Source of the DNA: Timonella senegalensis JC301
GTDB lineage: Bacteria > Actinomycetota > Actinomycetes > Actinomycetales > Cellulomonadaceae
Direction: 5' to 3'
Assembly (NCBI RefSeq): GCF_000312125.1
Contig: NZ_HE978643.1
Coordinates: 103,104-167,103 of the forward strand
DNA length: 64,000 nucleotides
The notes beneath the pieces were generated by a model. The model did not search any database and was not told the DNA's origin. It worked only from the letters and a program-made list of their open reading frames with translations. A program made the position numbers and the translations under genes. Shown here one piece after another: positions 8,490 through 17,172 of this stretch (the first letter of the stretch is position 1; every line of letters begins with the position of its first letter).

Positions 8490-8545
8490 GGTCAAGGGGC
8501 CGGGGTAGGCGTATGGGGCGGGAGTGGGGCCGGGGCTGGGGCAGG
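8490..8545 (+). other. G-rich tract with quadruplex-forming pattern
   Basis: Between the YCII-like and YhhN genes the plus strand carries repeated runs of three to four G (GGGG at about 8488, 8496, 8502, 8515, 8526, 8532 and 8538) separated by short spacers. The pattern meets the usual rule for G-quadruplexes. It is the non-template strand's complement for transcription of the minus-strand genes on both sides. Function unknown. Confidence 0.4.
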
Positions 8546-8582
8546 CCTCAGGATTGGGTCGGGCATCAAGGCGGAGCCAGAC

Positions 8583-8936
8583 TCAGGATTCGGGCACGGC
8601 GTCCATGTCGATCCCGAACGCGCGCAACTCCTGCGGGCATCTGCACGCAACCGCAACCTTAGCCGCCCAGTACTCGGCGTCCTTGCGGGTGGGGACATCG
8701 ATGATTGTCATGCCGCCGTTGAGGCCTGCTGTCTCCGGGTTGGAATGCGCTGAGACCGTGCCGTCTTGGCTCACCACCGTGGCGGGCTGTTGGTCGTCGA
8801 GCCCCTCCGCGAACACGTAGATGCCCGCAGCCTTGATCTCGTCGACGATGGCGTTTGCTGCGGCCGCTACGACAGGAAACTCATCCGCAGTCAGGACCAT
8901 TGCAGAGGAAGGAAAGGAAATGAGGAACATAGGCAT
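8583..8936 (-). CDS. YCII-related (DGPF-type) small protein
   Basis: A 117-residue protein starting MPMFLISFPSSAM. The central ETAGLNGGMTIIDVPTRKDA followed by an AEYWAAKVAVACRC segment matches the beta-alpha core of YCII/DGPF-domain proteins, which have a ferredoxin-like fold and often accompany ECF sigma factors or act as small dehydrochlorinase-like enzymes. No partner gene suggests the role here. The ATG at 8936 has AGGAG at proper spacing; the much longer reading in this frame is an antisense artefact across 9 kb. Confidence in the family is moderate. Confidence 0.65.
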   Translation of the reverse strand: MPMFLISFPSSAMVLTADEFPVVAAAANAIVDEIKAAGIYVFAEGLDDQQPATVVSQDGTVSAHSNPETAGLNGGMTIIDVPTRKDAEYWAAKVAVACRCPQELRAFGIDMDAVPES

Positions 8937-9043
8937 GGTGGGACTCCTAGGTGAACGGGTGCGTCTCGTTATGACCCGTAATGCAGCCCAGCCCTTTGCT
9001 ATGGAACCGGAAGTGTCAGCCCAATCGACTCTGAAACGCACAA

Positions 9044-9088
9044 ACGCGAGAACGGTTCGGACAATTATCATCCGAACCGTTCTCGCGT
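9044..9088 (-). terminator. Hairpin after the flavin oxidoreductase gene
   Basis: Perfect 18-bp inverted repeat (9044-9061 with 9071-9088, nine-base A/T-rich loop), 42 bases beyond the stop of the minus-strand oxidoreductase gene. The flank on the minus strand is T-rich but without a long T-run. Confidence 0.65.
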
Positions 9089-9129
9089 GCATATTATGTG
9101 ACGGCCATGCGCGGACCGCTTTGCGGGGC

Positions 9130-11241
9130 TTAGAGCTCCGTTGCAACCTTCCACGACGAGTGGATTGCGCCGTGAATGTAGTTGACCTCGTTGGCGTCAC
9201 CAACAACATCCACCGAAACACCCTCAGCGCGGAGCGCATCAGCGAGTGGCGATGCCGAGGTGGTGCCGTCAGCGTAGACCACGGTCGATGCGGGTGCGGA
9301 GAAGGTCTCTCCGCCCTCGGTCCACTCAACGGTGTTCTTGGTGATGCGGGTAACCTTCACGTTGCGGTGAATCTTCACACCGTGCTCAACGGTGTCGTGT
9401 ACTGCAGTCCAGCGACGTGGCATAGCGAGTGGCAGACCAAGCTGCTGAGACTCGTGCAGGAGGGTAACGCGGCGACCACGCTCGGCAAGGAACTCTGAGA
9501 GTTCGAGGCCAACCAGCGAACCACCAATCACAACGATGTCCTTACCCATAGGGAGGAACATCTTGGTGATCTGACGAACCATTCCTGGGCTCTTGGTCAT
9601 GCCGGAGAGACGGCCAACCTTGCCGAGGGTAGACATAACAATGCCGGCCTCTTCAGCGGTCGCAGTTCCCAGCATCATTGCGCGCAGGGTGTCACCGGTC
9701 TGAACGTTTGGCAGGTCACCACCAGGAATGTCTGGCTTTGGACGAACCGCACCGGTTGCAACGATGACGTGGTCAGCCTTGAGCGACTTGATCACCTCAG
9801 GAGTTGCCAAGGTGTTGAGCTTGACGTCAATACGAAGGCGCTTGACCTCGGACTTGAGCCAGTTCAGCAGGCGCTCGTTATCAGGAGTGGTCATGGTGGA
9901 GAACCACATGGTTCCGCCCATGCGGTCAGCCTTGTCCACAACGGTGACGCGGTGGCCACGCTCGGTGAGGACGCGTGCGCTCTCGAGGCCGGAAGGGCCA
10001 GCACCAACAACAACAACGTGCTTGGAGTTTGAGGTTGAGCGCAGTGGCAGAACCTTTTCGTTGCCCAGTGCAGGGTTAACTGCACAGAATGGGGTGTCGT
10101 CAAAGAAGTTCTCGGTGACACACAGGTAGCAGTTGATGCATGGACGAACCTGGTCAAACTTGCCCTCACGGAGCTTGTTTGGCAGTTCTGGGTCAGCGAG
10201 GAGCTGGCGGCCCATTGCGGCGAAGTCAACCTTGCCTGCAGCAATTGCCTTCTCAGAGATCTCAGGAAGCATACGGCCAACTGCGATCACTGGGATGGAA
10301 ACGTGCTTCTTGATCTCAGCAGCGTTCTCCAAGTAGGCGCCAACCTTGTTAGGGAGGGGGCCATCGGTGAAGTTGTCGAACGGGTTGCGTCCCCAGCCGG
10401 TGACGTGGATTGCGTCAGCGCCGGCCTTCTCAAACAGAACCGATGCTTCGGTCGACTCAGCCAGGGTTAGTGCACCTTCCTGACCGTACTCTTCACCGGA
10501 GACGCGCACGAGGATTGCGATGCGGTCGCCAACGCGCTGCTTCACTGCGCTGATGACCTCACATGCAAGGCGTGCACGGTTCTCGAGGGAGCCGCCGTAC
10601 TCGTCGGTGCGCTTGTTGTCGCGCTGGTTCAGGAACACACCGAGGATGTAGCCGTGAGCTACGTGGATCTCGAGTGCGTCAGCACCGGACTTGGCTACGC
10701 GCTCAGCGGCGTCGGCCCAGTCGGAGATGAGCTTGGCAATGTCGTTCTTATCCATTGCCTTGTAAGTGATCTGCTTGCCTGCAGTTGCAGCGCCCATCTT
10801 GCGGAGCTCTTCAGGAGTGGAGTCCGCGAGAGCCGCCATTGAGTAGCTGTAGTCCGGCTGGTTTGGTGCAAGAACCGGACGGTCGTTGGCAACGTCCACG
10901 CGGGCGACCTTGCCGTGGTGAGTGGACTGGATGCACAGCTTGCTGCCAGCAGCGTGAATCGCGTCCGCAAGGGCCTTGAGTCCCGGAATGAACTTGTCGT
11001 CCGAAAGTCCAGGCTCCTTCATCGAAGCCGCACCGTACGGGAAGTCGATGGCGCATGCGCCAGTGATGATAAGACCCGCGCCACCCTTGGCACGTGCGAC
11101 ATAATGGTCAATTTCGGTCTGTTCAACCTCACCGTGCTCGGAAACGTTCATGTCCATTGCTGGAAGAACAATACGATTCGATGTCTCCATTGGGCCGATC
11201 TTGCCGGCAGACATCAGATGAGGGAATCTCTTTGTGCTCAT
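9130..11241 (-). CDS. FAD/FMN/4Fe-4S oxidoreductase of the 2,4-dienoyl-CoA reductase / trimethylamine dehydrogenase family
   Basis: A 703-residue, three-part enzyme. Residues ~1-350 form an old-yellow-enzyme TIM barrel for FMN, with the substrate-side histidine pair in ALEIHVAHGYILG. An iron-sulphur motif CINCYLC, with a fourth Cys 13 residues later in the DDTPFCAVNP segment, follows in the C-x2-C-x2-C pattern of trimethylamine dehydrogenase. The C-terminal half holds two dinucleotide folds (VVVVGAGPSGLESARVL and IVVIGGSLVGLELSEFLAERG) for FAD and NAD(P)H. Likely reaction: NAD(P)H-dependent reduction of an activated double bond in a cytoplasmic substrate. 2,4-dienoyl-CoA reductase, enoate reductase and BaiCD-like steroid enzymes share this architecture, so the substrate is open. 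It stands alone. Confidence 0.85.
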   Translation of the reverse strand: MSTKRFPHLMSAGKIGPMETSNRIVLPAMDMNVSEHGEVEQTEIDHYVARAKGGAGLIITGACAIDFPYGAASMKEPGLSDDKFIPGLKALADAIHAAGSKLCIQSTHHGKVARVDVANDRPVLAPNQPDYSYSMAALADSTPEELRKMGAATAGKQITYKAMDKNDIAKLISDWADAAERVAKSGADALEIHVAHGYILGVFLNQRDNKRTDEYGGSLENRARLACEVISAVKQRVGDRIAILVRVSGEEYGQEGALTLAESTEASVLFEKAGADAIHVTGWGRNPFDNFTDGPLPNKVGAYLENAAEIKKHVSIPVIAVGRMLPEISEKAIAAGKVDFAAMGRQLLADPELPNKLREGKFDQVRPCINCYLCVTENFFDDTPFCAVNPALGNEKVLPLRSTSNSKHVVVVGAGPSGLESARVLTERGHRVTVVDKADRMGGTMWFSTMTTPDNERLLNWLKSEVKRLRIDVKLNTLATPEVIKSLKADHVIVATGAVRPKPDIPGGDLPNVQTGDTLRAMMLGTATAEEAGIVMSTLGKVGRLSGMTKSPGMVRQITKMFLPMGKDIVVIGGSLVGLELSEFLAERGRRVTLLHESQQLGLPLAMPRRWTAVHDTVEHGVKIHRNVKVTRITKNTVEWTEGGETFSAPASTVVYADGTTSASPLADALRAEGVSVDVVGDANEVNYIHGAIHSSWKVATEL

Positions 11242-11302
11242 TTCATCAGACTAACGTCCCAGAGACATCAAAGATGGCCCAAATGTCGAGACGTGACGGA
11301 CG

Positions 11303-11345
11303 GATCATTTTTGCTATGGCTCTGCGCCAGCTGATCATTTTTGCT
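11303..11345 (-). promoter_or_regulatory. Two 13-bp direct repeats, 30 bp apart, upstream of the flavin oxidoreductase
   Basis: GATCATTTTTGCT occurs at 11303-11315 and again at 11333-11345. The 30-bp phase is close to three helical turns, so two protein dimers could bind on one DNA face. They start 62 bases before the minus-strand oxidoreductase start codon. Confidence 0.45.
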
Positions 11346-11718
11346 CCTCGAGGGTGTTATAGCAGGTCAGACTGCGTTTCTTGCGGTCTTTCAATTGATG
11401 CCCCAGTCGTCGACGTGTGCGAGTGCACAGGGTGACGATCGCGATACGCGGATGCGCGCGCGACGTTGGCTCCTGCAGCTGTCGACGCTTGCTGGAAGCG
11501 TTTGACGGGAAATATCACGATGTGAGATCCATGACGCGTGATCGTCTAGGGGGCATAAGTCCCTAAAATCTAAACGGATATTTCGCGCTAATACGGCATT
11601 GGCACACTCTATTTTGCCTCGATGCGCAGCACTTTGTCGCGCTCAAACGGCGAAATTAAGCCAAAGTCGCGACTGCTGTCCACATATTGAGAACTCTGTT
11701 TCTCAGGTTACCGCTCGG

Positions 11719-11746
11719 TATCACTTCGATAACGATGTATGTGATA
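11719..11746. promoter_or_regulatory. Inverted repeat upstream of oppA
   Basis: TATCAC (11719-11724) and GTGATA (11741-11746) form a six-base inverted repeat with a 16-base spacer, about 130 bases before the oppA start. An operator is possible; no factor can be named. Confidence 0.3.
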
Positions 11747-11875
11747 GCCCGAATTTGGTATCTCAAGAGGGTTAAACGTCTGTACCTTTCTAGGTAAGCA
11801 CTGGGAGTTGCAGCATCGGAGTGTCTACATCTGACACAAACGGTTCCGATGCCTCCCTTCCTTCAAGGAGGAAAA

Positions 11876-13699
11876 TTGAAGATCAAGAAGTGGGCCCCGC
11901 TGGCCGCACTCGTTGGCGCCACCCTGGCACTGGGCGCATGCTCGACCCCTGCCCCAGGGGACGACAATCCAACCACCGAGGGAACCTCGGCATCTGCTGG
12001 TCCAACTGAGGTACGCGTCGGCTGGAACCAGCCAATGTACTCGGCTAACCAGAACACTGACCACGGTAACGCCACCGCCAACGCAGTCATCAACTACATG
12101 ACTCAGGCCGGCTTCAACTACTACGACAAGGACCTGAAGCTCGTTCCAGACACGTCCTTCGGTTCGTACGAGAAGCTCTCCGACGACCCACTGCAGGTCA
12201 AGTACACCCTCTCCGAGAACGCAAAGTGGTCTGACGGCACCCCAATCGACGCCGCTGACCTCGTCCTCGCATGGGCAGGCCTTTCTTCGAACCTGAACGA
12301 CAAGGTTGAGACTGACGAGGAGACCGGTGAGGTCATCGTTGGTGAGAACGAAGTGTTCTTTGCTTCAGGTTCCCCAGGAACCGCGCTCATCAAGGACGTT
12401 CCTGAGATCGGCGAAGACGGCAAGTCCGTCACCGTTACCTACACCAAGCCTTTCGCTGACTGGGAGACCGCTTTCGGTGTAACCATGCCAGCACACGCAA
12501 CCGCTAAGCTTGCAGGCCTAGGCGATGACGCCACTGCAAACAAGGCTGCTGTCATCAAGGCAATCCAGGACAACGACCGTGCGACCCTTGCCAAGATTGC
12601 AAACGCATGGCGCACCGGCTTCGACTTCACCTCGACGCCAACTGCAGACCAGAACTTCGCTTCCGGTCCATACATCATCACTGAGTACACTGAGAATCAG
12701 TCGATCATCCTCGAGAAGAACGCTCAGTACACAGGTGACCACGCGGGCAAGATCGACAAGATCATCGTTCGCTACTCTGAGGACCCACAGGCTCAGGTTC
12801 AGGCATTCCAGAACGGTGAGCTGGACATGCTCGCCCCACAGGCTACTGCTGACACCCTGACCCAGCTCCAGGCTCTCGGCGACAAGGTTGAGATCCAGAC
12901 CGGTGTTGACGGCACCTACGAGCACGTCGACATGGTCCAGGACAACGGCGGTCCATTCGACCCAGAGTCCTACGGTGGAGACGCAGAGAAGGCCAAGAAG
13001 GTTCGCCAGGCATTCCTGCTGACCATCCCACGCCAGGCAATTGTTGACCAGCTGATCAAGCCGCTCAACCCTAACGCTGAGACCCGTGACTCCTTCATCC
13101 TCCTCTCGGACGACCCTAACTACGAGAAGATGGTCGCCGAGAACGGCTCGGACTTCTACAAGGAAACTGACATTGAGAAGGCAAAGTCCCTCCTCAAGGA
13201 AGCTGGCGTAGAGAAGGTTGACGTTCGCTTCCTCTACGGCAAGTCCAACGTTCGTCGTGCGAACGAGTTCGTTCTGATCCAGGAGTCCGCTGCTAAGGCC
13301 GGCTTCAACGTCATTGACGGTGGAAACGACGACTGGGGAACCATGCTCTCCACCGCACAGGACAAGTACGACGCAGCACTCTTCGGATGGCAGTCCACCT
13401 CGACCGCTGTGACGGAGTCTGACGCTAACTTCCGTACCGGTGGCCTGAACAACTTCTACGGCTACTCGAACAAGACCGTTGACGGCCTGTTCGACCAGCT
13501 GCAGACTGAGACCGACCCAGCCAAGCAGGCTCAGATTCAGATCGACGTTGAAAAGCACCTGTGGGCCGACGCCTTCGGTACCACGATCTTCCAGTTCCCA
13601 GCAGTTAACGCTTGGAACTCCAAGATCACCGGTGTTTCCCCAATTTCGATCAGCCCAACCATCTTCTCCGAGTTCTGGAACTGGGAGATCGCTGGTTGA
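11876..13699 (+). CDS. oppA: Oligopeptide ABC transporter substrate-binding lipoprotein
   Basis: A 607-residue extracytoplasmic solute-binding protein of family 5. The start is a TTG at 11876 with AAGGAGG five bases upstream; it gives a basic N-terminus, a hydrophobic segment and lipobox ALGAC, so the mature protein is lipid-anchored at the cysteine near residue 22. The family-5 body follows (YTLSENAKWSDGTPIDAADL, later TEYTENQSIILEKNAQYTGD). Binds oligopeptides and delivers them to OppBC. Proline codons are mostly CCA, unlike many neighbours, a bias that suits high expression. A hairpin directly downstream could keep its mRNA level above that of the permease genes. Confidence 0.9.
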   Translation: MKIKKWAPLAALVGATLALGACSTPAPGDDNPTTEGTSASAGPTEVRVGWNQPMYSANQNTDHGNATANAVINYMTQAGFNYYDKDLKLVPDTSFGSYEKLSDDPLQVKYTLSENAKWSDGTPIDAADLVLAWAGLSSNLNDKVETDEETGEVIVGENEVFFASGSPGTALIKDVPEIGEDGKSVTVTYTKPFADWETAFGVTMPAHATAKLAGLGDDATANKAAVIKAIQDNDRATLAKIANAWRTGFDFTSTPTADQNFASGPYIITEYTENQSIILEKNAQYTGDHAGKIDKIIVRYSEDPQAQVQAFQNGELDMLAPQATADTLTQLQALGDKVEIQTGVDGTYEHVDMVQDNGGPFDPESYGGDAEKAKKVRQAFLLTIPRQAIVDQLIKPLNPNAETRDSFILLSDDPNYEKMVAENGSDFYKETDIEKAKSLLKEAGVEKVDVRFLYGKSNVRRANEFVLIQESAAKAGFNVIDGGNDDWGTMLSTAQDKYDAALFGWQSTSTAVTESDANFRTGGLNNFYGYSNKTVDGLFDQLQTETDPAKQAQIQIDVEKHLWADAFGTTIFQFPAVNAWNSKITGVSPISISPTIFSEFWNWEIAG

Positions 13700-13751
13700 G
13701 AATCGCAGGCCTAAGGTCTGAACAACCGCGGTAATCGCGTAGTTTAACTGT

Positions 13752-13781
13752 GGCGCCAGAGCTGGCTTCAGCTCTGGCGCC
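13752..13781 (+). terminator. Intercistronic hairpin between oppA and oppB
   Basis: Perfect 13-bp stem GGCGCCAGAGCTG (13752-13764) with its complement at 13769-13781, four-base loop, no T-run. It is placed where partial termination or 3'-end protection would raise oppA over the downstream genes. Confidence 0.6.
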
Positions 13782-13877
13782 TCAGTGCGATGTTTGAGTT
13801 TCCCAATCACCGGGTAAACTTGAGCGGTAATTCGCTTGCGGACAGGCCGGAATGGTCGCCGCTGGAGAGGTCAATTC

Positions 13878-15413
13878 ATGTACAACTTCATCTTTAGACG
13901 AGCGCTTTCGTCTCTGGGTGTGCTGCTTGTCGCAACATTCTTGATCTATGTGCTGGTTGATATCGCTATCGACCCACTTCAAGACTTGCTGCAGAGCACC
14001 GCACCCAACAAGGAAGCGCTCATTGCCGCCCGAGTCCAGCAGTTGCAGCTGGACGTTCCATCGCCGGTCCGTTACCTCGGATGGCTTGGGGGCGTAGCTG
14101 GATGCTTTATCGGAAAGTGTGACCTCGGCGTTGCATGGACCACCAACCAACAGGTTACGGACATCCTCGTTTCCTCCATCGGCGTGACGATCAAGCTGGT
14201 AACCCTGGCTACCGTTGTTGCAATGATCCTCGGCATCACTGTCGGTGTGGTTTCCGCACTGCGTCAGTACACCGGGTTTGACTACACGATGATCTTCATC
14301 TCCTTCCTGCTTTACTCGCTCCCAAGCTTCTGGGTCGCTGTACTCATGAAGCAGTGGGGAGCAATCGGATTTAACGACTTCCTCGCCAACCCTGAGCTGA
14401 GCATCGGAGTCATCCTCCTTATTGGAGTGGTTGCGGGCATAATCTGGCAGGCCATTTTCTCTGGTGACCTCAAACGCCGACTCATTGTCTTTGGATCGGC
14501 ATTTGCGGTGACCTCGGGTGTCCTGTGGTACATGATCGCAACGGACTGGTTCCGTAAGCCGTCGCTTGGCCCAATCGTGATTCTGCTGACGGGTGTCGGC
14601 ATTGCGTTCGCGCTGACCGCCATCATGGCTGGCCTGCGAAACAGGAAGGCGCTCTACGCAGCCGTTTCCACGGCAGTGCTCATCGCTGCCCTGTGGTACC
14701 CAATGCAGTTCGCATTCCACGGTGCCAATGCCGGAATCGTGTTCGGCCTCCTCGTTGCTGTGGTTGCCGGGGGTGTACTTATTGGTTGGCTCTGGGGCGG
14801 TTACGACCGCGCCGTTTCGATGCGAATCTCCGCGCTGGTTGCTCTACTTGGGTTTGGACTTCTGTTTGCTGACCGAGTCATGCAGGCTTGGGTTCCTTAC
14901 TTCAACTCGAGTGCAATCAATGGTCGGCCCATCGCAACGATCGGTTCTGAGACTCCTGGTCTGAAGGGTTCCTTCTGGACCACTCAGCTCGACTCGTACA
15001 CCCACCTGATTCTTCCAACCCTCGTACTTGTTCTAGTCTCTTTCGCCGCGTACACGCGTTACTCGCGTGCCTCGATGCTTGAGGTCATGAACCAGGATTA
15101 CGTGCGAACAGCGCGTGCCAAGGGCCTTTCAGAGCGAGTCGTAGTGGTTCGCCACGCATTCCGTAACTCCCTGATCCCACTCGCTACGATCATTCCGCTC
15201 GACTTTGCTGGAATTCTCGGTGGTGCTGTTATCACGGAGAAGATCTTTGGCTGGCGAGGCATGGGAACCATGTTCCTTTCGGGTCTGCAGAAGAGCGAGA
15301 TCGACCCAGTGATGGCCTACGTTCTTGTGATTGGCTTTGTCGCAATCGTCGCGAACTTCTTGGCGGACCTGCTGTACGCCGTACTGGACCCAAGGATTCG
15401 AGTGAACGCATGA
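13878..15413 (+). CDS. oppB: Oligopeptide ABC transporter permease, enlarged OppB
   Basis: Membrane permease of 511 residues; usual OppB proteins have about 310-340. The N-terminal 165 residues and the last ~150 match the family, with the ATPase-contact loop YVRTARAKGLSERVVVVRHA near residue 410. Between them lies an additional hydrophobic block of roughly 170 residues (about 175-345) with several predicted helices and short polar loops. GGAGAGG precedes the ATG at 13878; the upstream in-frame reading from 13836 is not needed. It overlaps oppC by four bases, so the two are translationally coupled. Extended OppB forms may be common in this group; I cannot check. Confidence 0.88.
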   Translation: MYNFIFRRALSSLGVLLVATFLIYVLVDIAIDPLQDLLQSTAPNKEALIAARVQQLQLDVPSPVRYLGWLGGVAGCFIGKCDLGVAWTTNQQVTDILVSSIGVTIKLVTLATVVAMILGITVGVVSALRQYTGFDYTMIFISFLLYSLPSFWVAVLMKQWGAIGFNDFLANPELSIGVILLIGVVAGIIWQAIFSGDLKRRLIVFGSAFAVTSGVLWYMIATDWFRKPSLGPIVILLTGVGIAFALTAIMAGLRNRKALYAAVSTAVLIAALWYPMQFAFHGANAGIVFGLLVAVVAGGVLIGWLWGGYDRAVSMRISALVALLGFGLLFADRVMQAWVPYFNSSAINGRPIATIGSETPGLKGSFWTTQLDSYTHLILPTLVLVLVSFAAYTRYSRASMLEVMNQDYVRTARAKGLSERVVVVRHAFRNSLIPLATIIPLDFAGILGGAVITEKIFGWRGMGTMFLSGLQKSEIDPVMAYVLVIGFVAIVANFLADLLYAVLDPRIRVNA

Positions 15414-16540
15414 GCGAGAACATGAGTAACACAGAAGAAACTCGCGCTGAGAATGAACTCGAGCTCCGCGAGGTTGCTGGACTGTCCCAGGGGCAGATCG
15501 TCCGCAAGCGGTTCTTCCGCCACAAGGCGGCAATGATCTCCCTGATCGTGCTGGCCGCAGTCATCCTCCTTGCAGTGACCTCCATTGGTTGGGGACCACT
15601 GCCAGGATGGTGGAAGTTCGGCTACAAGGAAACCGGTGCGTTGACTCTGCCTGGTGGACGCCCAACCCTGCAGCTGTGGGGCGAGGGCGGCTTCCAGATC
15701 GGAGACCACCCATTTGGTCAGGACGAGCTTGGACGTGACAACTTTGCTCGCGTCATGCGTGGAATCCAGACCTCGCTCACGGTCATGTTCATCGTGGCTA
15801 CGGTTTCGACTGCTATTGGTATCCTCATTGGTGCGATTGCAGGCTTCTTCCGCGGCTGGCTGGACACTCTGCTGATGCGTTTCACTGAGCTCTTCATCGT
15901 GGTTCCTGTGCTTATCACGGGTGCTGTTCTTGGAAAGCTCTACGGTTCACCAACTCCAGTAATTCTGGCAATTGCTCTGGGTCTGTTGAACTGGACGGGC
16001 TTGGCGCGTCTTGTGCGTGCAGAGTTTCTTTCGCTGCGTGAGCGGGAGTTTGTCGAGGCGGCACGTGTTGCCGGAGCCTCGAACACTCGCATCATCTTCA
16101 AGCACATGCTGCCAAACACGATCGCTGTCATCATCGTGAACTCCACGCTGATGCTCAGCTCGGCTGTTCTGCTTGAGACGTCGCTGTCTTACCTGGGCTT
16201 TGGTATCCAGGCTCCAGAGGTCTCTCTGGGTAACCTCATCTCCGAATACCAGTCGGCGTTCGCTACGCGTCCATGGCTGTTCTGGTGGGCTGGTCTGTTC
16301 ATCGTCACCATCGCATTGTGCGTCAACTTCATTGGTGACGGTCTGCGAGACGCGTTTGACCCACGCCAGCGTCGCGTTCCTACGGTTCGCGCACTGCGCA
16401 AGGCGGAGCTCAAGGCTCAGCTTGGCGCTCCTGAGGCTACCCCGACGGGAATCGCTGTGGACACCCTCGAGGCAGATCGACCTGTGGTCGACCGCCTCGA
16501 GAGTGAAGGCGACTCGGACGGCAAGGACTCGAAGAACTGA
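15410..16540 (+). CDS. oppC: Oligopeptide ABC transporter permease OppC
   Basis: A 376-residue permease with an acidic cytoplasmic N-terminus, one early membrane helix (AAMISLIVLAAVILLAVTSI), the linker GQDELGRDNFARVMRG typical of OppC/DppC, five further helices, and the ATPase-contact loop FVEAARVAGASNTRIIFKHM near residue 215. It pairs with OppB to form the membrane channel. The C-terminal ~50 residues are a hydrophilic acidic tail. It starts within the oppB stop codon (ATGA). The following gene on the minus strand separates it from the ATPase gene. Confidence 0.9.
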   Translation: MSENMSNTEETRAENELELREVAGLSQGQIVRKRFFRHKAAMISLIVLAAVILLAVTSIGWGPLPGWWKFGYKETGALTLPGGRPTLQLWGEGGFQIGDHPFGQDELGRDNFARVMRGIQTSLTVMFIVATVSTAIGILIGAIAGFFRGWLDTLLMRFTELFIVVPVLITGAVLGKLYGSPTPVILAIALGLLNWTGLARLVRAEFLSLREREFVEAARVAGASNTRIIFKHMLPNTIAVIIVNSTLMLSSAVLLETSLSYLGFGIQAPEVSLGNLISEYQSAFATRPWLFWWAGLFIVTIALCVNFIGDGLRDAFDPRQRRVPTVRALRKAELKAQLGAPEATPTGIAVDTLEADRPVVDRLESEGDSDGKDSKN

Positions 16541-16557
16541 TGGTCTCCGAGGGCGCG

Positions 16558-17088
16558 CTACGTGAAGAGCGTGATCAGGAAGGCAAGGGCGGTCGCCGAG
16601 ATGGCAACCAGTCCGGCAATGTTCCTGGTTACTGTGACCGGCGCGCCCTCGGGGCGAATGTCATTGAGGTATCCGGCAGCGGAGAGCGCTTCCAAGCGGT
16701 TGTCGCTGAACTTCTTCACCTCCCCGGCAAGGCCAAGGTCGTTTCGTTTGTTCGCAATGGTTGCGGCGTAGGAGCTGTGCTTCATGCCATCAACTGTTTG
16801 GACATTGAACGAACCGTGAATCTCGGTGGACTCAATTGCCGGCCAGGGAAGCATCGTGGTTTTGAGCGGATTGGCAAGCAATATGCCACCATCCGAGACC
16901 TCCACGTAAGGGCGGAAGTAGAAGAGGACAACAACAGTCGCTGCAAATATGCAGCCTGTGATGACGCGCAAACGGACGGAACCGGAGGTTCCCACTGTGG
17001 CACTAATCGCGATGAACGCGAGAAGTACCCACAGTGCGTAGGCGAGTACTCGGCTAAACGTTGGACGGAAAATCTCTGTAGGGCCCAT
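16558..17088 (-). CDS. PH-domain-like membrane protein
   Basis: A 176-residue protein with two N-terminal membrane segments (ALWVLLAFIAISATVG and ITGCIFAATVVVLFYF), a soluble middle, YVEVSDGGILLANPLKTTML then PWPAIESTEIHG, matching the bacterial PH-like domain found in actinobacterial membrane proteins, and a C-terminal hydrophobic helix. Function unknown. It lies antisense between oppC and oppDF, ending 17 bases after the oppC stop, so opp transcription must run through it in reverse. The start ATG at 17088 has no strong ribosome-binding site. Confidence 0.75.
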   Translation of the reverse strand: MGPTEIFRPTFSRVLAYALWVLLAFIAISATVGTSGSVRLRVITGCIFAATVVVLFYFRPYVEVSDGGILLANPLKTTMLPWPAIESTEIHGSFNVQTVDGMKHSSYAATIANKRNDLGLAGEVKKFSDNRLEALSAAGYLNDIRPEGAPVTVTRNIAGLVAISATALAFLITLFT

Positions 17089-17172
17089 AATTCAATTTTG
17101 ACAGTGCGCTCGGGTATTGCAGCACACGACGCTCGCAACCGGGCGACTGTACTTGGAAGGAAGTGATTGTCC

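Larger units (their letters stand above)
11242..11875. other. 634-base intergenic region between divergent oxidoreductase and oppA genes
   Basis: No convincing gene is seen. It must hold the promoters of both flanking genes. Visible structure: two 13-bp direct repeats near the oxidoreductase (11303-11345), an inverted repeat TATCAC-N16-GTGATA at 11719-11746, another pair ATCACG/CGTGAT at about 11514-11542, and a strong ribosome-binding site (AAGGAGG) for oppA at 11865-11871. The region is more A/T-rich than the genes around it. Confidence 0.6.

Noticed and set aside
8937..9329. Long minus-strand reading frame extending the YCII-like gene upstream to 9329
   Set aside because: It crosses an 18-bp terminator hairpin and the end of the oxidoreductase gene, while an ATG with a good AGGAG site at 8936 starts the conserved part.
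12518..13810. Long minus-strand open frame opposite oppA
   Set aside because: Leu/Val-rich translation without domain features; a codon-bias shadow of the highly biased oppA gene.
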